Shown in pieces: positions 1 through 11,962 of a DNA stretch of 64,000 bases. The first letter of the stretch is position 1. Every line of letters starts with the position of its first letter. Location of the stretch: NCBI RefSeq assembly GCF_021155765.1, contig NC_060118.1, positions 7,998,001 through 8,062,000 on the forward strand, read 5' to 3'. Under the pieces are notes generated by a model. The model made no database searches and was not told where the DNA came from. It saw only the letters and a list, made by a program, of their open reading frames with translations. Made by a program: the position numbers and the translations under genes. The DNA comes from Diprion similis. Its lineage: Eukaryota > Arthropoda > Insecta > Hymenoptera > Diprionidae.

Positions 1-991
1 CTACACTAAATCGAACGATGAATGAAGATAGAATAAATAAACAAGAAAATAAATAAACGAATCGATAAAAATAAGTAAAAATTGAGAAAAAAAAAACAAT
101 AAATAAGTGAAATAAAAAAGAAAAAAAGAAAAGATAAAAGTTGAAAGTAAATATTACACCAAAGAGTACGAAAAAAAAAAGAGAATAATATAGAAAATTA
201 AGACATACCGCAAGTATTTGAGCGTATTAACAACTCAAGAAAAATGAAAAAAAAAAGAAGAAAAAAACATAAATGAGTAAACAAACTTAAAGATAAGTCA
301 AAGTTTAAAATATGCACTAAAATCCTGAAGCAAAGTGATAAAAAAGTAAAAAGTAAATTTGTGTTTAAAATTTCTCTCTTTTTTCCTGTACATTCGTTTC
401 CACTCCTAATTCTTCCGGCGTTAAGCCGATCGAGTTTATCCTCCGTCCGAGTAATGAAGAGACGGCGTGCCTTAAAACCGAAGCTTCAGTTCCAGAGCTT
501 GAGATTGAGCTTCTCTATATAAAACGTCAGGGGGCGGCTGGTTATCGGGAATGGACAGTCAACCGCTCTCAATTCCAGCGATAGAGTCCAAATTATATCC
601 CTGGATCGTCACAATCAGTTTTATTATCTCCTCGTTCCTTAAACATTCTTTCTCGCTAAATTCGTTCCTCAGGCGGATTGCCAAGTTATCGTTAATCGCG
701 ATTGTTTTTTCGCCACCCTCGTGGAATTTCGCGATTCCAAAAGCTACGCTCGTCGCTTTTTTTTTTTCTTCATCGAATCGTTTCCCTGCAAGCTGCATAA
801 TTTTGTATCACTTTTCTTGGTGCTTTTAAAGAAAGGTCGATAATGTTTTTAGAACAAAAAAAAAAAAAAGAAAGAAACAATGAAAATTGATAAAAAGCTC
901 GATAAAGATCAATTCAATTAAAACTCTGTACAAGCACTTTTTAGAAAAGAAAAATACATTTATTTTTCAAGTTTGAATATATATATATTAT
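1..991. other. A-rich intergenic DNA
   Basis: The first 360 bases are strongly A-rich on this strand; 380-560 is more GC-balanced. Short open frames on both strands at 551-829 overlap and have no recognisable domain. No gene seen. Confidence 0.6.
416..428. other. CGGCGTTAAGCCG stem-loop motif (also at 34481-34493)
   Basis: CGGC-GTTAA-GCCG can form a four-base stem and a five-base loop; the identical 13-mer lies at 34481. Both sit in small GC-richer islands. No function is claimed. Confidence 0.3.
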
Positions 992-1145
992 ATTAGGGTG
1001 GCGCAAAAAAATGGACTATTTTTTTTTTTTTTTTGAGTTTCGTGTGACAAAATGTTAGTTTTTCATGTTTTAAGAGCCCACTCCAAAGGACAGATCAAAA
1101 AACAATTTTAATAGGTCGCTCCAAATTTTTAAAAATGTTCATTTC
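992..1145 (+). mobile_element. Dispersed repeat F5 (TTAGGGTGGCGC end), copy 1
   Basis: Begins TTAGGGTGGCGCAAAAAAAT after a TATATA tract and includes ACAAAATGTTAG, AGAGCCCACTCCAAAGGACAG and GGTCGCTCCAAATTT. The same ordered blocks recur at 7906-8062 (same strand) and 44975-45132 (opposite strand). Looks like one end of a DNA-transposon-derived family; no transposase is present. Confidence 0.65.
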
Positions 1146-1515
1146 CATTTCCTTAAAATGGGACACTTCGTTTTACCACCTTTCGAGGAAATGTGAATCG
1201 GATTGATTGATATATCGCAAAGGCGTGCAGCAACTACCTACGCTCGTCAAAACCCATTAAACCCTTTCCACCCCCAGGGTTTCTCTAATGTACCGTCTCC
1301 TGTCTTCGATGGATGGCTGAGCCTTAAGCCATCGACTTGTTGACGCGTCTGAACGATCAATCAACGCTCAATTCACGCCTCATAGTCCCTGGAAGCCTCT
1401 CCTTCCTTACTTGCTTCCTTGCTTCCTTGCTTGCTTGCTTACTTGCTTTCTTGGCGAAACTCGAGCATCGCCCGATCACATATAACACCATCAAAATCTT
1501 ACCTGTGACAGGATC

Positions 1516-2080
1516 GTCCAGTCAAAGTAGGTCTGTATTAAAAATATTCAGCTCGTGGCTGAAATTTGATTTTTGGGGATTTTAGACCGTCAAGAAATCA
1601 AATCTGAAGTCATTTTTTAACTGCATTAATGGGGTTTTGAGAAAACAGGCATATTTGAGGTTTTTGGCATTTTCCTGAAAAATTCCTGTCGATAAATGAA
1701 AAATTACTTGACCATCGTGTAGAGCAGAAAATTTTACATCGAATTATGTTCTCATGTGTCGGAAACGGAGTCGGATTAAGAAATTAAGAAAAAAGAAATT
1801 ATGTAACAAAAAGTAGGATTTCTATTTTCTCAATTTGTTAATCAGACAAAATTCGATTTAGAATTTTCTGCTCTACATGGTGGGCAAGTCAGTTTTCATC
1901 TATCGACAGCGGTTTTTGAGAAAAATGCAAAGAATGTCAAATTTGGCTGGTTTCTTGAAACCCCGGTTTTGCGGCTCAAAAATGACTTCAAATTTGAGTT
2001 TGAGAGGGTCGAAAACCCCGGTAAATCAAAATGCAGCCACGAGCAGAATATTTTTTAATGTAGACTTATTTTGACTGGAC
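1516..2080. mobile_element. Palindromic foldback MITE, family F1, copy 1
   Basis: The left arm (about 1516-1790) reappears reverse-complemented as the right arm (about 1840-2080). Ends read GTCCAGTCAAAGTAGG and, on the other strand, GTCCAGTCAAAATAAG. Arm pairs include CGGAGTCGGATTAAG near the centre and the TCGATAAATG / CATCTATCGA stretch. No coding capacity is seen. A second copy lies at 21731-22323. No clear target duplication is visible. Confidence 0.75.
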
Positions 2081-3099
2081 TAACGAGACTATTACACCGG
2101 TCAACACGAATTTTGAGTTTGGTTTCTAGATGTGAAATTTTCAATTATTCCGTGAAACTAATAAAAGTGAAAATACTTTTATTAGATAAAGTTTGCTTTT
2201 GTAGGAACCAGAACAATATTTCCGATTTTTAAAAGAATTACATATTTTCCATAAAAAATTTATTGCCAATAAGAATTAAACAAACTTTAGATTTAAGTTA
2301 CTTTTATTTAAAAATTTATGTGCCAATCTGAAATTTGTTAAGTTTTTATTTAAAATAAATGTTTGCGTCGAAGTAATGAAAATCTGATATCTCGAACCCA
2401 GACTCAAAAATTCGTGTTGAAAATAAAAATAATTGAAACTAAAGTATTTTAAGAAGCATCAAAAATTCATCGCGAAAAATTTATCGATCATTTGTTTTCG
2501 CCTTTTTTTGCCATATAATATCACGTGTATTAGACGTAGATATATCGCAAAAATCGTTTCCGGAGTAAAGTTCTACTCCAGAGCCCATTCTAAGATGTTA
2601 TCATCCTCTCGTCTCGCGGTCCATTAGCGGCGAATATCTCGATCCATCGTTGTCTGTCTCAATCCTTTATCTTCCAGTTTAATTTCACCGACGTCGATCC
2701 GATAACTGTATAAAAGCTAAACAGGACGGTATTTCCGTATCTTTCCGGTATTACCTGCTGCTGGCGTAATTAACCAGTTAATTGGTAAGCGGGTGAGCCA
2801 TTTTCCGTGTCAAAACTGGTACGATCGAGGACGCTACGAAAATCGGTAATTCGAATTTAGAATCGAATTTTCGATGTTACGTATTCCTAATAAAAAAATT
2901 TCGTAGTTACTGTAAGAACTTGGAAATTGGTTTAGTCGGCGGACTTTTGCGGTGGAAAAACTCAGTTTTGAAAATAAATAAAAGAAACAAAATTTGAAAA
3001 AGTTTTTTTTTTTTTTATGTTTAAGGAAGTGTAAAATTCTATCGCAGTCTCCACATGGCACATTCTGAGGTTGTGAATTGCAGTCACCAGAAATTTTGC

Positions 3100-3895
3100 T
3101 CCGCTATATCGGATCCGCCATTTTGAATTTCCAAATTTCGAATTCAGATTCGAATTCAACGACTCCAATACCCCTAGAATATCAAGTTTCGTTAAAATTG
3201 AGGAACTTTTTACATTTTGATCCGCTGTATCGAATCCGCCATTTTGAATTTCCATATTTCGACTTCAGATTCGAATTCAGTGACCCTGAAAACCCTAGAA
3301 TTACAGGTTTCATTAAAATGAAATGATTTTTTTACATTTTAGTCCGCCATATTGGATCCACCATTTTGAATTTTGACTTCAGATTCGAATTCAGTGACTC
3401 CAATAACCCTAGAATACTACGTTTCGTTAAAATCGAGGAACTTTTTACATTTTGATCCGCTGTATCGAATCCGCCATTTTGAATTTCCATATTTCGACTT
3501 CAGATTCGAATTCAGTGACCCTGAAAACCCTAGAATTACAGGTTTCATTAAAATGAAATGATTTTTTTACATTTTAGTCCGCCATATTGGATCCACCATT
3601 TTGAATTTTGACTTCAGATTCGAATTCAGTGACTCCAATAACCCTAGAATACTACGTTTCGTTAAAATCGAGGAACTTTTTACATTTTGATCCGCTGTAC
3701 CGGATCTGCCATTTTGAATTTTCAAATCTCGGCTTCCAAAATTTCGACTTCAGATTAAAATCAAGCGACCCCAAAAACCCACGAACAGCAGGTTTCATTA
3801 AAATCAAATGATTTTGTACATTCCAATCCGTCATTTGGATCCACCATTTTGAATTTCCAAATTTCGACTTCAGATTCGAATTCAGCGATCTAAAA
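3100..3895 (+). repeat. Satellite-like tandem array, about 118-bp units in 235-bp dimers
   Basis: Units carry ATCCGCCATTTTGAATTT, CAGATTCGAATTCA, CCCTAGAAT and GAGGAACTTTTTACATTTTG. Almost identical 235-bp dimers start at 3373 and 3608; each dimer holds two diverged halves, one with GTTTCGTTAAAATCGAGG and one with GTTTCATTAAAATGAAATG. Open frames across the array are repeat translations. The CCATTTTGAATT core also occurs in the arrays at about 32880-33000 and 40905-41430. Confidence 0.85.
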
Positions 3896-3899
3896 AAAT

Positions 3900-3999
3900 T
3901 CAGCGTACTAATTCAGAGATGGGACAGTTGCGTAAAAAATTTCAAGCAATATAAAAAATTCTGAGGGTCAAACGTGGTGGAGTTGACATGGAATGCCCC
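3900..3999 (+). mobile_element. F2-family MITE terminus (right end only)
   Basis: TTCAGAGATGGGACAGTTG ... CTGAGGGTCAAACGTGGTGG ... GACATGGAATGCCCC, ending next to a TATATATA tract. Same order of blocks as at 9300-9395 and 46280-46372. Confidence 0.5.
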
Positions 4000-5862
4000 G
4001 TATCTATGTATATATATATATATGCTTTTGACTAATGTTCCGGACTTATTTCCTCCGGCTAAAGAAAATATCCGGGCATTAAGCGATTCGCCGGCTGTAC
4101 TTGACGTCCTCTTTCCGATTAGATCGGACTCGGTTTTTGTAATTTTCTACTTTTTGTACGACGGGGATGTTTTTTTTTCTACCCCTTGGAACATCTGCTG
4201 AAAAAGTATATATGTGTCCTTTTCATTATCGTAATAGGGGATGTTTGTTATCCATGAAACAAGTTTGCTCTTGTGTGTATACCTCATTAAGTTCAAAATA
4301 AAAAATTTTTGAATCCACTCACGCTAGAAAATTGCTTTCAATTAATTGGAGACAACATTTTTTTGAAAAACAAAAAACAAATAATGAATTACTTGCTAAA
4401 ATATTTTGCATGAAAAGTTGTGAAACTTGACTTTACAATTTTCAAAATTCATAAACTTCAATTCATCCAATCAAAGGATCAATAGGAAACTTACTGACCT
4501 TATCAACATTTGGGGAGTTGAAAATTGGAGTGTTTCTGGTGATTAGTCAAACGACTTGAGACACAGTCTGGCGATTACGTCAGTTCGAAATTCTATGACC
4601 GCGTTGAAACGATTTCGAGACACGCAAAGTGGCGATTAGATGGCGAAAAAACAAGATGAAGAATTTGAAAGATGGAATAAAAGAGGGCTGGGAGTGAGAA
4701 AAAAAAATTCACAATTACACAAATGTCACGAGATGATCGTTCACGCTGATTACATTCTACGTAATATATAGGTATTATTTCACATTTCTCGCATGTGTTA
4801 CGATATTTTCTATTCAGTAATTGTAAATTAACGGTTTGTAAAATAATTGAATAACATTTACACGGTAAGAAATTGTTGTTTAGTAGTGATATGCGTTATA
4901 CTCGCGGTGGTGCTATTATTACCAAAGACATGTAAAATTTCGTTTGTCTTTTATTAATGGATTTTTCAAAAATATTTAAAAAGATTTTCGTTATAACGTT
5001 TTTTTTTTTTCATTCTTTCCACGATAAAAAATACCAGCGAAATTGGTACAGAATTTATCAATGTAATAAAAATAATTAGCTTCTGGTCGAAACGTAAAAT
5101 AAAAAATAACCAACTACTCTGCAATCATTGATAATAATTCGGCTATTTTTGTTGAAAATTTTGCTTAAAATTGTGTGTTTTTAAATTTTTTTATCAAAGA
5201 ATTCATAAATTTACTGATTTGAATAAAAATCCTGAATTATTTTTAGGGGATGTTTTTAGTTGAAAAGTTTTCAGGGGTGTGTCTGATACGTGAATTAACA
5301 TTCAACATATATTATGTATAAGGAAAATACTTGCTGACCTAAGAAAAAATGAATTTTACTCCGTTTAGTGTAGAGACCTTCTTCATTTTCTTGGCACGTT
5401 CGCCGTTAAGGCTTCCGGCGTTATACATTAAGAGGCAGGTACGTAAATTATTTTCCCCTCGAGTCGTTTCCGGTGTACCTACCCGTGCATCCCCTTGATT
5501 TATATCTTCCCTCGCCTCGAGGGATTTCTTTTTCTTCGTCACGTTTTTTTCCTTCGTTTCTTGTTCTTTTTCATCCAATGCTTTTTCACATTTTTTCCCT
5601 TCCTTTCTCTCTATTATTTTTTTCGCCAAGAGCATATTATCGCACTCGAAAATATTAGCGGCTTCACCCTCTGTCGGCTGGTTGAACATATTTTAACAGA
5701 TTTACCGTATATGAGTATCATTTGGCTGAGCTTCACTTTTCCGATTTTTTTTTTTTTTGTTCCTTCGTGACAAATGCTCGAGCAAATGATAGCAATTCTC
5801 AAATATGCACGTGTACTGAAAAGGATCGAAAATGTCGGGAAAAAAGCTACTTTTGAAAATCG
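4000..5862. other. Non-coding AT-rich DNA
   Basis: A TATATATATATATAT tract near 4009-4023 follows the F2 end. Lys- and Phe-rich open frames around 5340-5770 overlap on opposite strands and are low-complexity. No gene, RNA or element recognised. Confidence 0.5.
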
Positions 5863-5870
5863 TTTTAAAC

Positions 5871-6852
5871 CTAGAGGTTAATCACTCCTGAAATGTCGTG
5901 TATACATTTTCGTAAATCTTGTAAAGTCTCTTGAAATCTTTGAAATATTCTAAAATATTTTGTAGTTTGTGAAATATTTTGAAACCATCTGAAATTTACT
6001 GACATCTCTTAATATCCACTGAAAGCCTCTGAAATCTTCTGAAAAATCCTTAAGCTTCTTTTGAAATCATTTACAATATTTTGTAACCCTTGAAATTTTC
6101 TGAAATTTCCTGAAATCCCTAGAATTCTCTTAAAACCGTTTACAATATTTTGAAATCTGAAATCCTTCGAATTCTCTTGAAATAATTTACAATATTCTGA
6201 AATCATTGAATTCTTTTGTAACCCTTGAAATCTTCTGCAATCTCCTGAAATCCCTAGAATTTTCTTAAAATCGTTTACAATATTTTGAAATCTCCTGAAA
6301 TTCTTCGGATTCTCTTGAAATTATTTACAATATTTCGAAATCATTGAAATCTTTTGTGACCCTTGAACTCTTCTGCAATCTTCTGAAATCCTCAGAATTC
6401 TCTTGAAATCATTTGCAATATTTTGAAATCCTTAGAAATCGTCTGGAATTTCTTGAAATTTTATGAAATCCTATGAATTTCTTGAAATCTTTTATAATTT
6501 TTGAAATCTCCTAAAAGTCATCAGAAATCTCCTGAAATCACTTGCAATCTTTTGGGATCCTTAAAAATCTCCTAAAATTATTTATAATCCCTTGAAATGT
6601 TTTGATTCTTAGAAATCTGTTAAATTCATTTGAAACCCACTGAAATCTTTTGAAATCCTTTGAAATTATTAAAAATCTTTGAAATATTTGCGATCGTCTG
6701 AAATATCTTGCAATTTTTCGAAATCCTTTGAAACCTCAGAAATTATTTGTAATCTTTCGAAATCCTTTAAAGTATCCCTGGAATCTTTTGAAACCTATTT
6801 ACATTTGAAATCGGATGTACCTACATTAAATTCCAAAGTGATCAACCCCTCA
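5871..6852 (+). mobile_element. TIR element with 8-bp target duplication and satellite-like interior (family F8)
   Basis: Flanked by the direct repeat TTTTAAAC at 5863-5870 and 6853-6860. Left end CTAGAGGTTAATCACT, right end AGTGATCAACCCCTCA, giving imperfect terminal inverted repeats. The interior from about 5925 to 6790 is a degenerate array of short TTGAAATC(T/C)-type units with no coding capacity. An 8-bp duplication fits the hAT group among known superfamilies; that assignment is inference because no transposase is present. An opposite-strand relative lies at 16820-17485. Confidence 0.7.
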
Positions 6853-7249
6853 TTTTAAACTATCGAATTGTTGACCCATCGATGGATTTCAAAACAAAAA
6901 ATATGCATCAAATAATTTTTATATTAATTTTTACTTCAACAGTTACACTCGTCATTATTATCCTTTGTTTCATTGCTCTCTGATTCGAGGAAACATTGCG
7001 ATAAAATTTTTTTGAAAATTTATAAAAACTACTGACCAAATTATCTTTTAGATTGCCAAAATTGATTTATATATTTTTTTAACTGAACCAGTAATTTTGG
7101 AAACTGTCTTTTGATATAATAGTATTACTAAAAATGATAATGCTAAACACAGCGCAATTTCTTTACAAAAACTATTTTCTATTCTTCTATTATCGTCGGT
7201 ATTTCCATAAAATACTTCGATCACAAAACGGACTATCTTAGAATTGATA

Positions 7250-7356
7250 CAGAGTTCAAATTTTCAGGGAATATTTTTTTTTCATCAATTTGTAAGAATT
7301 CACGTCCCTAGGAGCATAAAAATGGAAAAAACAACCCCTTTAAGGACCACCCTAAT
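7250..7356 (-). mobile_element. Possible element terminus (…GACCACCCTAA)
   Basis: Ends AAGGACCACCCTAATGTA beside TATTATACG; read on the minus strand it begins TTAGGGTGGTCC, like the F5 ends. No partner end was found. Confidence 0.3.
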
Positions 7357-7526
7357 GTATTATACGTATATTGCCTACAACTTGCTCTGCTAATTTCAAA
7401 TAGCAATTATACTTGACTTTCGTTTACTCAAGAGCTCTTCTTAGTTTTCGCTCTTCTATACCTATATATTGGTAGATGAAATTTTTGCTGTCGCAGTGGC
7501 GGAAGGAAAATCGTCCAGGCAATAAG

Positions 7527-7528
<2 letters not shown>

Positions 7529-7580
<52 letters not shown>
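7529..7580 (+). repeat. (CT)n microsatellite, about 52 bp
   Basis: Pure CT repeat inside a pyrimidine-rich stretch that continues with CTTTTTCTTCTTCTC. Confidence 0.95.
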
Positions 7581-7583
<3 letters not shown>

Positions 7584-7905
7584 TTTTCTTCTTCTCTTTC
7601 TCTCTTTCCGATGGCTGCAGGTACTTCGCTCTGCTTGTTCTATACCGCACGTGTCCTGCAGAATGAAAGAACGCTCGGGAAATTGCTAGGGAAACGATTA
7701 GATACGCTCCGTTTTAACCATCGACAGGAAAAAGGGTAGAACGGAAGTTGCAGAATAAACCGTGGAGAATCCCTGGGGGAATTTTCTTTGTCGTGGAAAT
7801 TTACAGAACGAAAAATGAAAAGATGTAATTAAAATAGATTCACGTTTATCGATGTTAAATAACGTTTGCAATGATTTTGGCTAATTTGTTTAGTTTATAA
7901 TTATT

Positions 7906-8062
7906 ACGGTGCCTCAAAAAAACCGAATATTTTTTTTTTTTCGAGTTTGTATGACAAAATGTTAATTTTTGAAATTTTAAGAGCCCACTCCAAAGGACAG
8001 TTCGAAAGAAAAAAAAAATTTTACGAGGTCACTCCAAATTTAAAAAAATGTCAAAAATCGTC
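7906..8062 (+). mobile_element. Dispersed repeat F5, copy 2
   Basis: ACGGTGCCTCAAAAAAACCG at the start, then ACAAAATGTTAA, AGAGCCCACTCCAAAGGACAG and GGTCACTCCAAATTT in the same order and spacing as 992-1145. The terminal GGGTGG has decayed to CGGTGC. Confidence 0.6.
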
Positions 8063-8725
8063 ATTGAATTATATCGTTCATTGCAACGTTCGGTTTTTCT
8101 GTTTAGTTTACTAAATTTTTTTCCATTGAATCAGCCTTCAACGTCAGTTTATTCTGTCCACTGAACATCGATTATAGCAATAGTGATAAAGGAAAAAAAA
8201 AAAAAAAAAAAAAAACACAAAGAGTTATTACAAATTTTCTTTTTAATAAACTTACAAAAATTCATCGCCATTTGTATACAAGGATAAAAAATAATTTGAG
8301 ACTATATTGTGAGAAATTTTTTTATCATTCGGCAAACTTTTCTTTGTCGAAGTAAATTAAGGCAAAAGGGTGAAACCACCGAAACGAAAGGAAAAGGGAT
8401 TAACAAAGAACCAAGAGAAATTAATTCTGTTGCGATCGATCGTGACATTATTATCTTAATGATCAAAGCGTGCTTTGGGATTAGTTTAATTGGCTGATTT
8501 TTACAGCGCGTGATCGAAGTGGTATAAGAATTTGTGAGAACGTTAAGGCAAATAATAATAATAATAACGATGATAGTGATAACAATCGTAATTATGTAAT
8601 AACAAACTTAATCACGATAAAAATCATAATAAATAACTGCATTATTATTTGATTAAACGTAATAACGTATCACGAGAGAAGATGAAATGAGTTTGTGTTG
8701 TTTTTGTACGATCAGGCTGTCCAAC

Positions 8726-8757
8726 CTAACCTAACCTAATCTAACCTAACTTTAACC
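8726..8757 (+). repeat. Interstitial (CCTAA)n-like telomeric motif
   Basis: AACCTAACCTAACCTAAT followed by CTAACCTAAC. CCTAA is the complement of TTAGG, the ancestral insect telomere repeat. Only about six degenerate units, next to a CT microsatellite, so not a chromosome end. Confidence 0.7.
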
Positions 8758-8784
8758 CAATCTAATTTCTCTCGCTCTTTCTCC

Positions 8785-8786
<2 letters not shown>

Positions 8787-8828
<42 letters not shown>
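8787..8828 (+). repeat. (CT)n microsatellite, about 40 bp
   Basis: Pure CT run directly following a CT-rich stretch and the CCTAA motif. Confidence 0.95.
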
Positions 8829-8832
<4 letters not shown>

Positions 8833-9229
8833 GAGTCGATTACGGTGTTTGCTCTGCCGCTAATATAAACAGACTGTATCGGTATAACAAACTCGATTCC
8901 CATTAAACACTTTCACGTTATACTTTGTACGGAGTCTTATTATTTTTTGCCAATTTTTTTTCCGGAGACGTACGAATTTTCAAAAGTGCTTATTCAATGA
9001 TGTCGGGTAGAATTATCGTCGGCTGAAAAATCGACAGGCCTGGAAAAAAACCGTCGTTAAGATCTGAAAAAAAAAATTGTGGTGTAGAAATAATCTGAAA
9101 CTGAAATTGGTCTAGAAATTTTCCAAACAAGTGAAAAATATAAGTTTTGAAAATTATTTTTTGGAATTTTCGTACCGTTTGTGAACAATGTTTTAGTCGA
9201 TCAAAAGAAGAAAAATAATTTGGAAAAGA

Positions 9230-9395
9230 GAATATGGTTTTTGAGAATTTAAAAAAAGATTCTTCTCAAAATCGAATAAAAATCTCATAAAATTAAGGAC
9301 ACTGTTTCAGAGTTGGGACAGTTGGGGAGAAAATTTTGAAGAAAATAAAAAATTGCGAGGGTCAGACGTTGGTTAGATTCTCATGGGATTCCCCC
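9230..9395 (+). mobile_element. F2-family MITE fragment (right end)
   Basis: GTTTTTGAGAATTT, TTTCAGAGTTGGGACAGTTG, ATAAAAAATTGCGAGGGTCA, GACGTTGGTTAGATTC, ending GGGATTCCCC. The blocks match 46100-46375 in order. Confidence 0.55.
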
Positions 9396-9829
9396 TCGAA
9401 TAGAGTTACGTAGCTTTTACTGCCTCGAACTTTTTGTCGTTTATTTTTTATATTGCTTACTTTATATACTTTCTCCTTCTTCGCGTTACAACGATCCTTT
9501 CATTTTATACATACATATTTATCCTGCATGGGATGAAAAAGTTGCCAGTTATGTCTGTAAAGTCTCGTGTTATATAATATCTACAGACGATGGTGTGATC
9601 CTTGTAAAACTGAGGGTGGCAAATCGCTTTTGGCTCTGTATACTTTGTCTCGAAATGACTTTCAACCGGAAACTCAAATCATCAAGTATCTGTGAACAGA
9701 TCAGGATAATTGAAACAGTGAAGATTGGTTCAAAAAAGTAGAAAGGCATATCTGGAGATTTTTTACGAGCCTCTGTAAGTCGAATATTGTTTTGAGTATT
9801 AAAAATTTTTTGAAGTTTGACCCATGTTT

Positions 9830-10083
9830 TCCTTGACGGGGGTTGTTTTGTGTCGTTCACAGGATTTTTGAGAATTTTTTCAGTTAAAAAAAAAAAAAAA
9901 AAAAAAATGGGCATTCGCAATCGACTTCATATATTTATTTATAAGAAATAAATGGTTCAACAGAAAAATTTGAAAAAAATTCAGGTCACGTTTTTTACCG
10001 ATTAGAATGTTGGAAAAAAATATGAAATGATTTTGAGATGATCGGGGTTTAACACTGGTCGACTTGGCGTGGAATACCCCATA
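9830..10083 (+). mobile_element. F2-family MITE right half
   Basis: GGATTTTTGAGAATTTTTTC, ATGGGCATTC, TTTTTTACCGATTAGAATG, ATGAAATGATTTTGAGATG, TAACACTGGTCGACTTGG, GGAATACCCC then ATATATA. The same ordered blocks form the right half of the complete element at 29140-29812. Confidence 0.65.
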
Positions 10084-10480
10084 TATAAACTATCGCCATT
10101 CTCGTTGTCAGCAGCCTAGATTTCTCAGAGCTTTCTTTTATTCCCTTCGCCTTTCATCCTCGTTTTTCATTTCATCCTTCTTCCTTCCTTTTTGTGTAAC
10201 TCACCCCCACAAACACACACACACATACAAACACCAAAAACCTACCGCGATACAACCCTTGTAATGTGAGCACCGCAAAATCACCGACTCGGCTTAATGG
10301 TCAAACCCTTTGATACAAATCAGTGCCTCTTTCAGGTGCGCTGATTCCCCGGACGATTGTTGAACCCACAAAATCCGCAGCGATCGGATAAATCGGTTAA
10401 GGAAATGTTTTTCTCGATTGTGAAATCAATCGTGAAATGATCGTTTTTACGTTTAATCAAGTAACTTTTATTTTTCATCT

Positions 10481-10865
10481 AACAGGGTGGCCACAAATTT
10501 TTGTGGAAAAAAATTCCATGACAATTCTACTTTTTCCAGGACCTGAAACCCAGTTTTTCCTGACATTTTCCCGATTCTAGTTATTTAACAAAACTTGCTA
10601 ACTCTATATTCGGTTGAAATTTAATTTGAATTGAGGAAAAATGTAACGCAAAAAAAAAGTTTGTTCGGGCCAATTTGTTTTCTTGATGAAAAAAAGTAAG
10701 CTTATTACTTGAAAAAAATCATTTCTAATTCCCATGATAAAAAAGTAACATTTCCAGTTTTTTCTATGACCAAATTACAAAATCCCCTGACAATTTCAGA
10801 TTTTTTATTATAAATTCCTTGACGTTTCCAGGTTTACCAGATTTTTCACGTGTGTGGCCATCATG
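10481..10865. mobile_element. TIR repeat F4 (AGGGTGGCCAC ends), copy 1
   Basis: Left end ACAGGGTGGCCACAAATTTT; right end read on the minus strand GATGGCCACACACGTG. The interior carries CTTTTTCCAGGACCTG and CCTTGACGTTTCCAGG motifs. A second copy lies at 35560-35905 in the opposite orientation. Confidence 0.6.
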
Positions 10866-11334
10866 TCTAGATTTAAAAAAAAAAAAACAAGTTTTTCGCT
10901 TTTAGCATATTTCATAAATTAAACGACAAATCGTTTCTTTACACTGTGTAACTTAACTTGAAAAAGAAAAACAACCATATTCGTCTTGACGAAATTAATT
11001 GTTCTTTTTTTTTTCAATTTTAAAAATGTATGTACATATATTGTAAGTAAATAATTTTGTAAATTTGTAAATTTTTTCTGAAATTATTTCAAACATTTTC
11101 ATGGTATCCATAATTATTACCTGACTTCTTACTGTACTATTGTGTGATGAAATAATTTAACAAACAATGAAATTTTACGAATAATATAGATAAATTCACT
11201 CGACGATTTTTCGTTACTTATCATTACTTATTATTTTCACCTACAGCATTTTCTTTCGCACAATTTTCCTCGTCACTTTGCGTATCTTCGATAAAAAACA
11301 CAAGACAAAAGAGAATTTAAATCTGAAAGAAAGT

Positions 11335-11364
11335 TCTTCTTCTTCTTCTTCTTCTTCTTCTTCT
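11335..11364 (+). repeat. (TTC)n microsatellite
   Basis: About ten TTC units; translation gives a poly-Ser run, which is a repeat artefact. Confidence 0.9.
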
Positions 11365-11962
11365 TTGTTATACAACAAGTGTACAACATGCGGAGTAAAT
11401 CAAGGATGTAATCAATTTATCATAAAAAGAAAAAAAAAAAAAGAAGAAGGCGATGAAGAAAAAACATCCGACGATGGAAAATATTATTTTCATAAAATTC
11501 CGATCAGACGAAATTCTTGACATGTGGTGCGACCGAACGGTTATAATTTACAAAAAGAAAAACGAAAAAAAAAAAAAAAAAAAACGCCTCGGGCTCGAGC
11601 GTCTGGAAATATTTTCCCAACATTTTTCCTTATATTACTATTGTTATTGTTATCGCCGCCGTACTGCTATTGTTATTGTTCTTTGTTGTTATTTTATCGG
11701 AGTTTACCCCGCAGCTAGTTTTCAGTATATTTTTTTCTCCCCTTAGTTTCTCGTACTTCGCGTTCTTTTATTACTTCTCTTACGCTTCTTCTTATTTTTC
11801 TCCTGGTTTTTTTTTTTTTTTTTAAATTCTTTTTTCTTTTTTTTTTTTTTCATCGGGGTCGAAGCGAGTTGCCGTTTATATATTATATGCATGTATTTTA
11901 TTAAGCACTGATGCGCGATGATATCGAAGCAGATTCGTTGTGTACATATATATGTTGTATAA

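Noticed and set aside
3078..3811. Repeated FDPLYRIRHFEF-type peptides, possibly a repetitive protein gene
   Set aside because: The peptides translate the 235-bp satellite and each frame breaks within a unit or two.
7462..7650. Arg/Glu-rich and Ser/Leu-rich proteins over CT/GA runs (also near 37471-37722)
   Set aside because: Microsatellites are open in several frames on both strands; the translations are repeat artefacts.
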